Assembly: GCF_001456935.1 (NCBI RefSeq)
Contig: NZ_KQ758482.1
Span: forward strand, 848,249 to 912,248
DNA length: 64,000 nucleotides
Direction of reading: 5' to 3'
Origin: [Bacillus] enclensis
GTDB taxonomy: Bacteria; Bacillota; Bacilli; Bacillales; Bacillaceae_B
Below are positions 29,529 through 38,198 of this stretch, in pieces. Position 1 is the stretch's first letter; the number at the start of each line of letters is the position of its first letter. The position numbers and the translations under genes were made by a program. The notes under the pieces are model-generated. The model was given only the letters and a program-made list of their open reading frames with translations. It was not told the DNA's origin and did no database searches.

Positions 29529-29775
29529 ACCGCTGTTGATTTCCGTGGAAGACTACGATTTCCGCGGGCAGCCCGTGAGCCTCCCGCATTGAAGAGATAT
29601 AACTTATAACTGCTTAGCTGCAGGGCTTAGAGGCCCATGTCATAAGCCAAACCGACCAAGAAGGAAAAGAACGCCTTCGTCGCCGATTCGTCTTATGCCA
29701 CCCGCCCCTGACCAAAATCCCTTCCGCTTTTCTCATAGGAGTCTGCGTCTTCTACTCCAATCAACAGCTGGGACT
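29529..29775. repeat. Composite repeat copy R6 (B with C, diverged)
   Basis: Arms CCGCTGTTGATTTCCGTGG and CTCCAATCAACAGCTGG pair with each other, with a C part at about 29610-29735 (CTGCAGGGCTTAGAGGCCC to CCCTTCCGCTTTTCT). There are no A or D parts. It lies upstream of ypdA and downstream of gudB. Confidence 0.75.
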
Positions 29776-29912
29776 GTCAAACATAATCATTCATTTATAA
29801 AATATAGTATTTGTTCTCAAATATAAAAAACATTCTCCATGAACATTATGGATTAATTTCAGTAATTGGTCAAAGCAACTGATTGATTATCACAAAATAG
29901 AAATTTAAGATC

Positions 29913-29943
29913 AAAAAAAGAATGGGAAGCCCCATCCTTTTTT
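29913..29943 (-). terminator. Intrinsic terminator of gudB
   Basis: Minus strand GGATGGG GCTT CCCATTC followed by TTTTTTTGA, 15 nt after the gudB stop. Confidence 0.8.
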
Positions 29944-29958
29944 GTAAGGTTATTAAAA

Positions 29959-31236
29959 TCAAATCCATCCCCTGAAGCGGCAGGCTTCGGCCATTTTTCT
30001 TACGCCGACCATGTAGGCGGCCAGTCTCATGTCGACCCGTCTTGTCTGTGAGGTTTCGTAGACATTGTTGAATGAATGGACCAGTATCTTCTCCAGTTTT
30101 TCTTCCACTTCTTCTTCAGTCCAGTAATATCCCTGGTTGTTTTGAACCCACTCGAAGTAGGATACTGTCACACCTCCTGATGAAGCAAGAACATCAGGTA
30201 CAAGCAATATCCCTCTTTCAGTCAGGATTTTTGTTGCATCCAAAGTCGTCGGTCCGTTTGCTGCCTCGACGACGATGCTTGCACGGATTTTATGTGCATT
30301 ATGTTCAGTAATTTGATTTTCAATCGCGGCTGGGACAAGGATGTCACAATCAAGTTCAAGTAATTCCTGATTTGTGATTGTGTTATTGAACAATTTGGTG
30401 ACTGTACCAAAACTGTCCCTCCTATCCAACAGATAATCAATATCCAATCCTTCCTCATCATGCAGACCGCCGTATGCATCGGAGATTCCGATTATTTTGG
30501 CGCCTGCATCATGCATGAACTTTGCGAGGAAGCTGCCTGCATTACCGAATCCCTGGACCACGACCCGGGCCCCTTCCAGTTTGATCCCTTTTTTCTTGGC
30601 TGCTTCCCGGATACAGATCGTCACGCCTTTTGCAGTAGCCGTTTCCCTGCCATGCGATCCTCCAAGTACGAGGGGTTTTCCTGTAATGAACCCGGGTGAA
30701 TTGTATTCATCGATCCTGCTGTATTCATCCATCATCCATGCCATGATCTGCGAATTTGTAAACACATCAGGTGCAGGAATGTCCTTGGACGGTCCTACAA
30801 TCTGGCTGATTGCCCTGACGTAACCCCTGCTCAGCCGTTCAAGCTCCCTGAAGGACATGTCACGGGGATCACAAATGATTCCGCCTTTCCCGCCGCCATA
30901 GGGCAGGTCGACAATCCCGCATTTCAGGCTCATCCAAATCGAAAGAGCTTTTACCTCCTTCTCAGTGACATTCGGATGGAAACGGATGCCGCCTTTGGTC
31001 GGACCTACTGCATCGTTGTGCTGTGCCCTGAAGCCGGTAAACACCTTAACCTTGCCATCGTCCATTCTTACAGGTATTTTAACTGTCAGCATTCGTACAG
31101 GTTCTTTTAGTAATTCATATACTTCCTCTGGATATCCTAATTTATCTAATGCGAGATGAATAACCGTTTGTGTGGATTTCAAAACATCGTTCTTTTCGGA
31201 TGCTTGGTTATTTTCTTTCTCCTTCTCGGCTACCAT
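29959..31236 (-). CDS. gudB: NAD-specific glutamate dehydrogenase GudB (425 aa)
   Basis: Oxidative deamination of glutamate to 2-oxoglutarate. [42 protein letters not shown], the catalytic PYGGGKGGI, and the NAD-fold [16 protein letters not shown] are present. Laboratory B. subtilis 168 carries a 9-bp duplication that inactivates gudB after its VKA codons; here the segment reads [10 protein letters not shown] without duplication, so this copy should be active. ATG at 31236 lies 9 nt after GGGAGG. Confidence 0.96.
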   Translation of the reverse strand: MVAEKEKENNQASEKNDVLKSTQTVIHLALDKLGYPEEVYELLKEPVRMLTVKIPVRMDDGKVKVFTGFRAQHNDAVGPTKGGIRFHPNVTEKEVKALSIWMSLKCGIVDLPYGGGKGGIICDPRDMSFRELERLSRGYVRAISQIVGPSKDIPAPDVFTNSQIMAWMMDEYSRIDEYNSPGFITGKPLVLGGSHGRETATAKGVTICIREAAKKKGIKLEGARVVVQGFGNAGSFLAKFMHDAGAKIIGISDAYGGLHDEEGLDIDYLLDRRDSFGTVTKLFNNTITNQELLELDCDILVPAAIENQITEHNAHKIRASIVVEAANGPTTLDATKILTERGILLVPDVLASSGGVTVSYFEWVQNNQGYYWTEEEVEEKLEKILVHSFNNVYETSQTRRVDMRLAAYMVGVRKMAEACRFRGWI

Positions 31237-31432
31237 GTATGTAAACCTCCCAGTTATATTCACTGTAGAGCAGACCCCAGTCCGCTTTCATGACATAGTA
31301 TACACGTTTGATTTCTACTTGCAAAGATAGAAAAACAAAAATAAACTACTTTTTTGAAAACGCTGTCATTTTTTTGAGGGACGAATTATTTTCTACTATC
31401 CATTCCCTGTATTTCACATTCAAAACAAATAA

Positions 31433-31469
31433 AAAACACTTTCAGGATCAAAACCTAAAAGTGATGAAA
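31433..31469 (-). terminator. Intrinsic terminator of the mecB-like gene
   Basis: Minus strand CACTTTTAGG TTTTGAT CCTGAAAGTG followed by TTTTTTATT, just after the stop. Confidence 0.8.
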
Positions 31470-31475
31470 AAACGG

Positions 31476-32069
31476 TTATGTGAGGAAATATTTTGTCATT
31501 TTTTCCATCGCGTGTTTAAGGATGATTGGATGACCATATTCCTTTATCATATAAGCGGTTAGATTTGACAAAGCTCCATATTCAAGGACAATCGTCTTTA
31601 TCAGTAGATGCTGGCTCCGGGGGATATTCTCAAAAAGCAGATAATATTTACTTTCATAGTAAAAAAAGCTGATCTCCAGAGGGTGTTCCTGGAACTTGGA
31701 TGTATGTCTCATCCTGTTCAGCACATCAATGGTTCCTTCAAGATCATTGAAATGAAACAATAAATCATTTTCGATGATGGGCTTCACCAATTCCATGCTC
31801 CCTTCAAAATCTGAATAATCTTCATCATCCAGTTCTAAAGTGAGAATCATGCAAATTTCCTCTTCATCGAAAGATTCTATTTCCACAGTGATTTCCATCT
31901 GGGCCTCTATGCCGAACTTACCCTGCACCTCATCCAGCATGTCTTCAAACAGATCATGCCACATTACTGAATCTTTCCATTGCTCCTGCTCAAACAAGCC
32001 TTTTTGCTCAAGCTCCTCTACACTTATGGAAAATTTAATTTTGTTATCGGAAATTCGCTCCAGTCTCAT
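31476..32069 (-). CDS. mecB: MecA-family adaptor protein, YpbH/MecB-like (197 aa)
   Basis: MecA/YpbH proteins deliver substrates to the ClpC-ClpP protease, and in B. subtilis affect competence. The N-terminus MRLERISDNKIKFSISVEEL matches the family's substrate-binding domain and an acidic linker leads to the C-terminal ClpC-binding domain. Its place near gudB matches ypbH rather than mecA. The ATG at 32069 follows GGGGGG by 7 nt. Confidence 0.85.
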   Translation of the reverse strand: MRLERISDNKIKFSISVEELEQKGLFEQEQWKDSVMWHDLFEDMLDEVQGKFGIEAQMEITVEIESFDEEEICMILTLELDDEDYSDFEGSMELVKPIIENDLLFHFNDLEGTIDVLNRMRHTSKFQEHPLEISFFYYESKYYLLFENIPRSQHLLIKTIVLEYGALSNLTAYMIKEYGHPIILKHAMEKMTKYFLT

Positions 32070-32143
32070 TTGCGTGCCCCCCAAGAGTGTGACGACTTAC
32101 ACCATACTATGTAGGGGGCACAAATCAGTGCATAAACACCGCT

Positions 32144-33052
32144 TTATAATTTACTTTTTAACCAGTCTTCCCATTCAGATTTGGACTGGCCCACTATATG
32201 GGATTTATATTTTTCCTTTAAATCCTTCGGCAGGTGATCAATTGCAAATCCGCCCATTCCAATCTCCAACCCTTCATGATCTTCATTCAGAGAAGAAACA
32301 AGTGATAATAAGCTGCTTACATTATCCAGCATGGTACATGAAAAGAACAGGAACTTTGGCTCCACTTCCTTCAAGACCACTTCGATATCATCTTCTTTGA
32401 TGCTGGAACCAAGGTAAATGACTTCAAATCCTTTTCTTCTTACATAGAGAGTGAAAATCAGCAGTCCCAACTCATGCCATTCGCCTGGACCGCAAACCGC
32501 CACGACCTTGGGAAGAATCCCATTGTGCGGAAATGAATGCATGATGCTGCCAATACGCGAACGCAGAATCGAGCTCGCGAAATGTTCGTGGGCAGTTGTT
32601 ATCTCGTCCCTCTCCCACAGGTCGCCGATTTGAACAAGCAAACTTCCGAGAATATCAATCACTACTTTGTCGATCGTATAAATGGAGAAAGATTTATTTA
32701 TGAGTTCATGTGCCTTTGATTCATCAAATCTGAGCAGGGCTTTAAGCAGTTCATCGGATATATTCTGACTTCTATCCTTATTCACATTCTCGACTACTTC
32801 GTTTTCTTCGAGTTCCTGCTTATCCAATAAAGCGACTGCCTGGCTGATCGTAAACCCTTGTTTCACTTTTGAGACAAGCCATTTCAGGATATTCAGATGC
32901 TGCTCGGTATACAGTCTGTGGCCTGATTCATTTCTTACAGGGGCTATGATATTATACCTTCTTTCCCATGCCCTCAATGTACCCGGCTGAATTCCAAGTA
33001 TTGTGGATACTGCTTTAATATTGTATTTACCGGTCGTATTTTGATCGTTCAT
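32144..33052 (-). CDS. MerR-type regulator with B12-binding domain, CarH/LitR-like (302 aa)
   Basis: N-terminal MerR winged helix (residues 9-75, YNIKAVSTILGIQPGTLRAWERRYNII) fused to a cobalamin-binding module. The four-helix cap carries W146-x9-E156-H157 and the B12 fold carries E191-x-H193-x-x-G196, the two signatures of adenosylcobalamin-using light sensors CarH and LitR; the 36-residue spacing between the histidines agrees with CarH. The residue after Trp146 is Glu, where Thermus CarH has the histidine that caps cobalt after illumination. Target genes are not visible in the window; carotenoid genes are typical for the family. Confidence 0.85.
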   Translation of the reverse strand: MNDQNTTGKYNIKAVSTILGIQPGTLRAWERRYNIIAPVRNESGHRLYTEQHLNILKWLVSKVKQGFTISQAVALLDKQELEENEVVENVNKDRSQNISDELLKALLRFDESKAHELINKSFSIYTIDKVVIDILGSLLVQIGDLWERDEITTAHEHFASSILRSRIGSIMHSFPHNGILPKVVAVCGPGEWHELGLLIFTLYVRRKGFEVIYLGSSIKEDDIEVVLKEVEPKFLFFSCTMLDNVSSLLSLVSSLNEDHEGLEIGMGGFAIDHLPKDLKEKYKSHIVGQSKSEWEDWLKSKL

Positions 33053-33149
33053 AGAAATCCCCCACGGTCTTCTTTTACATATGTTCTTTTAGATTATAGT
33101 AGAGATTCCCTTCAGTGTAAAATTTGTATAGGCAATGAATAGGTTTTGT

Positions 33150-33917
33150 TCATTGTACTTTTCGTTTAATTGTGATCAGATGCGTTTCTGCAGGTGCCCC
33201 TAATCTAAGCGGAAGTGCTGTAGTGCCGTAGCCGTTGCTGACTAATAATGTGGTTTGGGGAAGTTCTTCTGTCCTGCCTTTTTTATATAAACCCCAGCCG
33301 AGGAGCCGGATTTGGCCGCCATGGGTATGCCCGCTTAACATAAGGTTGATTCCATCTTCTTTTCTTACCTGTTTAACCAGACGGGGATCATGACTCAATA
33401 AGATATTGAACCCTGAGGGATCCGTTTTGGAAAGCGCATCGGGCAATAGCGCCCTCTGCGTACTTGCATCATCCACACCGACCAGATTGACGAAACCCCC
33501 TTCAGTTTGGAGTGTCTCTGAATCGTTCACGATTTCGTGAACCCCTTTCTTCTTGAACAGCTTTCGGAGTTCGTCACTATTCACTTCATAATCATTATTG
33601 CCCCAGATAAAATAAACAGACCCGATCTCCGCTAATTTATCCAAGTTTTCCTCCACTCTTGATAAAGGAACCGCCTTTTCCGTCAAGTCCCCTCCTATAA
33701 CTGCAAAATCCGCTTTATTACGGACTTTATCAATCAGGTCCGAATCCAGTTTACGTTTATGTATGTCCGAGATAAAGAATAGGGTCATTTCCTTATCACC
33801 GGGAAAATCACAAAATGTAAAAGAATGAGTCTTTACTTCATTCCGGTGGGCTTCGTAATACATAAAAAGGAGAAGTATTGCTCCTCCCATTAATAAAATA
33901 CTTATTATTTCAAGCAT
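33150..33917 (-). CDS. ypbG: Metallophosphoesterase YpbG (255 aa)
   Basis: Calcineurin-like phosphoesterase anchored by one N-terminal helix (residues 3-20). Metal-binding motifs FISDIHK, VIGGDLTEK, IWGNNDYE, LLSHDP and SGHTHGGQ occur in the canonical order. The substrate is unknown. It overlaps the upstream membrane-protein gene by 8 nt. Confidence 0.88.
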   Translation of the reverse strand: MLEIISILLMGGAILLLFMYYEAHRNEVKTHSFTFCDFPGDKEMTLFFISDIHKRKLDSDLIDKVRNKADFAVIGGDLTEKAVPLSRVEENLDKLAEIGSVYFIWGNNDYEVNSDELRKLFKKKGVHEIVNDSETLQTEGGFVNLVGVDDASTQRALLPDALSKTDPSGFNILLSHDPRLVKQVRKEDGINLMLSGHTHGGQIRLLGWGLYKKGRTEELPQTTLLVSNGYGTTALPLRLGAPAETHLITIKRKVQ

Positions 33918-34290
33918 GATGGCCTCCTTGCCTGCGCAAATCTAAAGAAATAATACCATAAAAAACCGCTAAGAAGGAAAAAATCAGAGTTTCCCAAATA
34001 CCAAACAGCGAGAGACCATAGATCATGCATGCATGGACAGGTACAATCAACAGTTCCTTATGTAAATTCCCCTTGGACATCCGGATTAAAAATAGGCATT
34101 CAGCCTTTACCAGGGTCCCCTGTACAATAAAGCCAAGAATGCACATGATGGATGATGCAAAAAATTCAACCGGATGCAGGACAAGTTCAATGATCATTCC
34201 CGAAGCCTCATTTGATTCAATTTCCGGAAACCATTTAATGAATAAATATCCTAATATAAATGAACCTATCAGCCTGTAAATATAATGCAT
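33910..34290 (-). CDS. Uncharacterised small membrane protein (126 aa)
   Basis: Four predicted membrane segments (about residues 5-20, 42-62, 78-98 and 100-115) and no motif I recognise. The ATG at 34290 follows GGGAGGG; the 15-residue extension upstream is not hydrophobic and lacks a site. It overlaps ypbG, so the two are probably translated from one message. It does not correspond to B. subtilis ypbF, which has its own counterpart at 36.3 kb. Confidence 0.7.
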   Translation of the reverse strand: MHYIYRLIGSFILGYLFIKWFPEIESNEASGMIIELVLHPVEFFASSIMCILGFIVQGTLVKAECLFLIRMSKGNLHKELLIVPVHACMIYGLSLFGIWETLIFSFLAVFYGIISLDLRRQGGHHA

Positions 34291-34363
34291 AATAAAATCC
34301 CTCCCATAAATCTTATGAGAAGGATTTTGATTCATACAGTGAATGATTGAATTTTATTATGCC

Positions 34364-34999
34364 TTATTCTTCTTCCTTAATGTGAAGGATTCTGAAACCT
34401 GATTTCTCCAGTTTATTGATGAATTTATCGATGTTATCTTTCTTTTCGATCTTCAGGACGATGCGCCTAAGCAGTTTATCTGTCGCATCGAATGTGACAA
34501 GGGAAATGACCGATTCTGAATATTGCTGGATAATATCCCCGAGTCGTGCGATCCTTCCTTCTGTCTCAACGGATGTGAAAGCAATCCTCACTCCCTTCCT
34601 TTCCATCCCGAATGCACTTTTGAATTGATCAAGTACATCATAGCGGGTTATGAGGCCCAGGAAGTTCCTGTTTTCGTCAATGACAGATAAGATGGGAAAG
34701 TCCTGCAATTCGACTAATGTATCTTCAAACACATTGCTTTCAACCAGGAATTTATCCTGATGGATGGCGATATCGGCCGTCCTTGTTTCTTTCAGGAACT
34801 TCTCCCTTTCCATACCTGACAAAAAGAAATTCTGATAAATATTGTAACGGGTCACAACACCAGCATACTGTTCTCCCGATAATACTGGAAGTCCGTCTAT
34901 CTTGTGATGCTCCATTACTTCAAGCGTTTTTCCGATTGAGTCATTTTCATTGACGACATAGCATTTATGCTTTGGAATCATGGCACTTTTTACGAACAA
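34364..34999 (-). CDS. CBS-pair and ACT-like domain protein, AcuB-like (211 aa)
   Basis: Two CBS motifs (about residues 5-60 and 80-135, e.g. IDGLPVLSGEQYAGVVTRY and DFPILSVIDENRNFLGLITRYDVL) followed by an ACT-like region (145-205). The order is the same as in B. subtilis AcuB, but sequence similarity looks modest. CBS pairs usually bind adenine nucleotides, including c-di-AMP. The start is taken as TTG at 34999, about 6 nt after AGAGGTGG; a GTG at 35008 is inside that site. Confidence 0.75.
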   Translation of the reverse strand: MFVKSAMIPKHKCYVVNENDSIGKTLEVMEHHKIDGLPVLSGEQYAGVVTRYNIYQNFFLSGMEREKFLKETRTADIAIHQDKFLVESNVFEDTLVELQDFPILSVIDENRNFLGLITRYDVLDQFKSAFGMERKGVRIAFTSVETEGRIARLGDIIQQYSESVISLVTFDATDKLLRRIVLKIEKKDNIDKFINKLEKSGFRILHIKEEE

Positions 35000-35089
35000 T
35001 TGAACCACCTCTTTATTTATTTCCTACGCTTAAATTATTCAACATTTTTTACTGAAATCCCTTCTTTCAGGAGGCTATTAATTTTTCTA

Positions 35090-35118
35090 ACATGTTCTTT
35101 AAGACTCATTCATATGTT
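35090..35118 (+). promoter_or_regulatory. Candidate SigE promoter of cotJABC
   Basis: ACATGTT, 14 nt, CATATGTT, ending 35 nt before the cotJA start. The fit to the SigE pattern is moderate; cotJ is SigE-dependent in B. subtilis. Confidence 0.35.
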
Positions 35119-35152
35119 GTTACGAAGGAATTTCTAAACAGGAGGGATACTT

Positions 35153-35374
35153 GTGCATGATTTTTATAGAAGCTGGCACCCTTATGTCAGCCCTTTTGAC
35201 CCATGTAAACCGATTACGACCAAGGTTTACTCGACCCCCCCGAACCTTTTCCTGGGGTTTCAGCCTCCTAATCTGGAACAATATGCACCAAAGGAGGCAC
35301 TGAGGAAAGGGACGTTATGGAAAGTGTTTTATGACCCTTACTACAGCCCCTATGAAAAAATGAAGGGAGATTAA
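35153..35374 (+). CDS. cotJA: Spore coat protein CotJA (73 aa)
   Basis: Short Pro/Tyr-rich inner coat protein (FYRSWHPYVSPFDPCKPI, FDPYYSPYEKMKG-like end). GTG start at 35153, 7 nt after AGGAGG. First gene of a three-gene operon on the plus strand, against the direction of its neighbours. In B. subtilis cotJ is located elsewhere, not next to ypbF. Confidence 0.9.
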   Translation: MHDFYRSWHPYVSPFDPCKPITTKVYSTPPNLFLGFQPPNLEQYAPKEALRKGTLWKVFYDPYYSPYEKMKGD

Positions 35375-35378
35375 AGCC

Positions 35379-35639
35379 ATGAAACAGCTTCCTGCACATT
35401 ATTATGAAATCATGGAGGAGTTACAAGCGGTTGACTTCGTAATAGTTGATTTGACACTTTACCTTGATACCCACCCAGATGATCATGATGCGATTTCTCA
35501 ATACAATATGTACGTAAAAACAAGAAAACAAATTAAAAAGAAGTTTGAAAAAGAGTTCGGCCCGCTGACCAGTTTTGGATACAGTTATTCAAATTACCCA
35601 TGGGACTGGAAAGAGGCACCGTGGCCATGGCAGGTTTAA
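35379..35639 (+). CDS. cotJB: Spore coat protein CotJB (86 aa)
   Basis: Small coat-associated protein needed for CotJA/CotJC assembly. Carries the family features YYEIMEELQAVDFVIVDLTLYLDTHP and a Trp/Pro-rich end (YPWDWKEAPWPW). It lies 4 nt after cotJA and 27 nt before cotJC. Confidence 0.92.
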   Translation: MKQLPAHYYEIMEELQAVDFVIVDLTLYLDTHPDDHDAISQYNMYVKTRKQIKKKFEKEFGPLTSFGYSYSNYPWDWKEAPWPWQV

Positions 35640-35666
35640 TCTTAAGCAAGGGAGGAATCCATTCAT

Positions 35667-36236
35667 ATGTGGACATATGAAAAGAAGCTGCAATACCCCG
35701 TCAGGGTAAGTACATGCAATCCGACACTAGCAAAATATCTTGTGGAACAATATGGGGGTGCAGATGGAGAGCTGGCAGCTGCACTGCGGTATCTGAATCA
35801 GCGGTATACGATTCCAGATAAAGTAATCGGATTGCTCACAGATATTGGAACGGAAGAATTTGCACATCTGGAAATGATTGCAACCATGATTTATAAATTG
35901 ACCAAGGATGCTACACCTGAAATGATGAAGGCAGCCGGACTTGATGCCCATTATGCCAGTCATGACAGTGCACTTTTTTATCATAATGCATCAGGGGTCC
36001 CTTGGACGGCATCTTATATCCAGGCCAAAGGAGATCCGATCGCAGATATTTATGAAGATATTGCAGCGGAGGAAAAAGCCAGGGCAACCTATCAGTGGAT
36101 CATCAATTTAAGTGACGACCCTGATTTGAATGACGGGCTCAGGTATCTTCGCGAACGAGAGATCATTCACTCGCAGCGATTCAGGGAAGCTGCTGAAATA
36201 CTTAAAGATGAACAAGGTAAAAAGAGATTCTTCTGA
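35667..36236 (+). CDS. cotJC: Manganese-catalase-like coat protein CotJC (189 aa)
   Basis: Ferritin-like dimanganese catalase family protein in the spore coat. Metal-ligand helices include GELAAALRYLNQRY, TEEFAHLEMIATM, YEDIAAEEKARATYQWI and EREIIHSQRFREA. MWTYEKKLQYPVRV at the N-terminus is the classic CotJC start. Good GGGAGG site upstream. Confidence 0.95.
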   Translation: MWTYEKKLQYPVRVSTCNPTLAKYLVEQYGGADGELAAALRYLNQRYTIPDKVIGLLTDIGTEEFAHLEMIATMIYKLTKDATPEMMKAAGLDAHYASHDSALFYHNASGVPWTASYIQAKGDPIADIYEDIAAEEKARATYQWIINLSDDPDLNDGLRYLREREIIHSQRFREAAEILKDEQGKKRFF

Positions 36237-36319
36237 TGTGCATGAACCTCTTAGCGTTTGGCAGGCCAGCCTGTCGAACGCTTTTATTCATACAGCTCCT
36301 GCAGCCTGCCCCGCTATTA

Positions 36320-36775
36320 TTACTTACTCCCATGATAGAGATTGATATCGAATTGGCTTTTCATCTTATCGAAGACCTCGTGCCTCTTTTTCCAGGCATC
36401 TTCTTTCCAGAGGTCCTTGCTCCTGTCTATGATTTCCTTGCGCAAATCCTGATACTCCTTTTCTTTTTTCTCTTTCAGCTGATGAAGGACTTTGACCGCT
36501 CCGAATAGCCCCCCTATAAATACCGTCAGATATAAATGGACCGATTGTGATACATAGACTGAAAACATTGCGCCAAAAGAGTATGAGTAAGGACCAAGCA
36601 CAGACTTGGCTAAATAATACAGAAAGCAAAATGCTGTAAAAACGGAAAGCCACAAGATAGATACATGCATTTTTTTCGCGCGGTCAAACTTTTGTTTTCT
36701 TTCGATCAGATTCTGCAGCATCTGTTTCGTAGCTTGATCCGTCCAATCTTCAAAACCCCTGATTGAGTCATGCAT
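36320..36775 (-). CDS. ypbF: YpbF-like DUF2663 membrane protein (151 aa)
   Basis: Two membrane helices (about residues 38-60 and 72-95) between a charged N-terminal helix and a long basic coiled tail. Matches DUF2663/YpbF in layout and in position next to ypbE. Function unknown. It is convergent with cotJC. Confidence 0.78.
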   Translation of the reverse strand: MHDSIRGFEDWTDQATKQMLQNLIERKQKFDRAKKMHVSILWLSVFTAFCFLYYLAKSVLGPYSYSFGAMFSVYVSQSVHLYLTVFIGGLFGAVKVLHQLKEKKEKEYQDLRKEIIDRSKDLWKEDAWKKRHEVFDKMKSQFDINLYHGSK

Positions 36776-36860
36776 ATCACATCCCTCCCTTCTATCATTC
36801 TATGAACTTGTCCACTTGTATAGAATCGTACTTTATTAAAATCCCTATTTTCAGGCAATA

Positions 36861-36883
36861 AAAAAACCCGCTTTTTAGCGGGG
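36861..36883 (-). terminator. Intrinsic terminator of ypbB-recQ-ypbD-ypbE
   Basis: Minus strand CCCGCT AAAA AGCGGG followed by seven T residues, right after the ypbE stop. Confidence 0.8.
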
Positions 36884-36889
36884 CAGTAT

Positions 36890-37597
36890 TCACCGGGAAA
36901 GAGGTATTTTCAAGACCTGTCCCGATTGAATTTCATTTGTCGGGAGATTATTAGCGCTTTTAATAATCTCTATTCCATCCTGGGAATGATAGTATTTCAT
37001 CGCGATGCGAAAAATTGTTTCACTTGGCTGTACAGTGTGATAGATGACCTTTGTATTTGTTTCCTGTACCGGTGGTTCCGGGTTGGACTCTGGTGCAGAT
37101 TCTGAAGTTTCGGCTTTTGCAGGCTCCTCCACTTCTGCGGCTTTTGCAGCAGGAAGTTTTTTCCCGCTTTTCGATTCTTCTTCTCCTGCGTTATCATTCT
37201 GCTTCTTTTTGGCTGATGCAGCCGTCTCTTCTTGTTCAGACTGTTCACTGTCGGGGTTTTCTTCAGCAGCGGCCGCCTTCTCCCCATCGTCACCGCCGCC
37301 TTCGTATTGGACTTCCTGTACTTCGTTCTTTTCTTCGGAAAAGACCGTCAAAGGCTCATTCCGGTTATCAAAATATGAATATATGCTGAAAACTGTTAAA
37401 GGCATTAATATAAAAAATAAAAGCAATAGGCTGATTAATGGATACTTCAGTTTTACTTTATTCTTTTTTTTCTTTTCTCGATGTAATTCACTTCTCGGTG
37501 GCAGGGGTTCCCTTTTTTTAGGAGCAGGTTCCTCTTGAACCCTTTCAATTTTCTGTTTTGATTTATCTGCTAGGTCACGAAATGGGTCTTTGCTCAT
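36890..37597 (-). CDS. ypbE: LysM-domain protein YpbE (235 aa)
   Basis: Basic cytoplasmic N-terminus, one membrane helix (about residues 51-73), a long Glu/Ala/Lys-rich linker (80-175), and a C-terminal LysM repeat (YHTVQPSETIFRIAMKYYHS to GQVLKIPL) that binds peptidoglycan outside the membrane. It overlaps ypbD by 23 nt. Its low-complexity linker is typical of wall-spanning proteins. Confidence 0.85.
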   Translation of the reverse strand: MSKDPFRDLADKSKQKIERVQEEPAPKKREPLPPRSELHREKKKKNKVKLKYPLISLLLLFFILMPLTVFSIYSYFDNRNEPLTVFSEEKNEVQEVQYEGGGDDGEKAAAAEENPDSEQSEQEETAASAKKKQNDNAGEEESKSGKKLPAAKAAEVEEPAKAETSESAPESNPEPPVQETNTKVIYHTVQPSETIFRIAMKYYHSQDGIEIIKSANNLPTNEIQSGQVLKIPLSR

Positions 37598-38189
37598 GAG
37601 ACATCCCTTCTTTTCTTGCTTTACTTGACTTAAAACGCATGTAAATCCCTAATAAAAAGTCAATGATAAAGTGCATCATAATGGTGACCAATAAATTCCC
37701 GGTCACTTCATAAATCATGCCGATCCAAAAACTTAAAACAACAATATTCATGATAAGGAACCAATGAGCCCAATAGCGAAAGTGAATGACAGCGAAAATG
37801 ATACTGGAAAGTATAAGCCCCAGGTGAAATTGTATGATACCCCGGAAGAGGATTTCCTCACTGACCGCAATGACGAATGCCAGGAGGGCAATTTCACCTA
37901 TATTCCGTTCTGAGAATATCCTTTCATTCACCCCTCCATCATCATAAAACTCAGGAGGAAGGTACTTCATCAATACGAGATCCAACATGACGACAATCAA
38001 TCCGAAAGATAATCCTACAGTCCAGATGGATGATGTCAAACGGAACTGACTTCCAAAAGTGGACCAATCTTCAAATAACAATATACCTAAAAAGAGGGCA
38101 ATCGTTAATAGTACAATTTGAGTAAAAAACAAATGAAACGTTAATTGTTTTTTTGTGAGCTCCTTGATGATATCGCCTTGTTTCTTCAT
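37575..38189 (-). CDS. ypbD: CPBP-family intramembrane metalloprotease YpbD (204 aa)
   Basis: CPBP (Abi/CAAX-like) membrane protease. The zinc-site motif SEEILFRGIIQF (about residue 109), the second histidine in FAVIHFRYW and the later MMHFIIDFLLG are visible among about six membrane helices. The substrate is unknown. It lies 9 nt downstream of recQ. Confidence 0.88.
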   Translation of the reverse strand: MKKQGDIIKELTKKQLTFHLFFTQIVLLTIALFLGILLFEDWSTFGSQFRLTSSIWTVGLSFGLIVVMLDLVLMKYLPPEFYDDGGVNERIFSERNIGEIALLAFVIAVSEEILFRGIIQFHLGLILSSIIFAVIHFRYWAHWFLIMNIVVLSFWIGMIYEVTGNLLVTIMMHFIIDFLLGIYMRFKSSKARKEGMSHEQRPIS

Positions 38190-38198
38190 CTACATCAC

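Noticed and set aside
30072-30823. Plus-strand frames of 79-108 codons opposite gudB
   Set aside because: They are antisense shadows of a conserved gene with no start signals.
29959-31236. Cryptic gudB as in B. subtilis 168
   Set aside because: The inactivating 9-bp duplication is absent; the reading frame and active-site region are intact.
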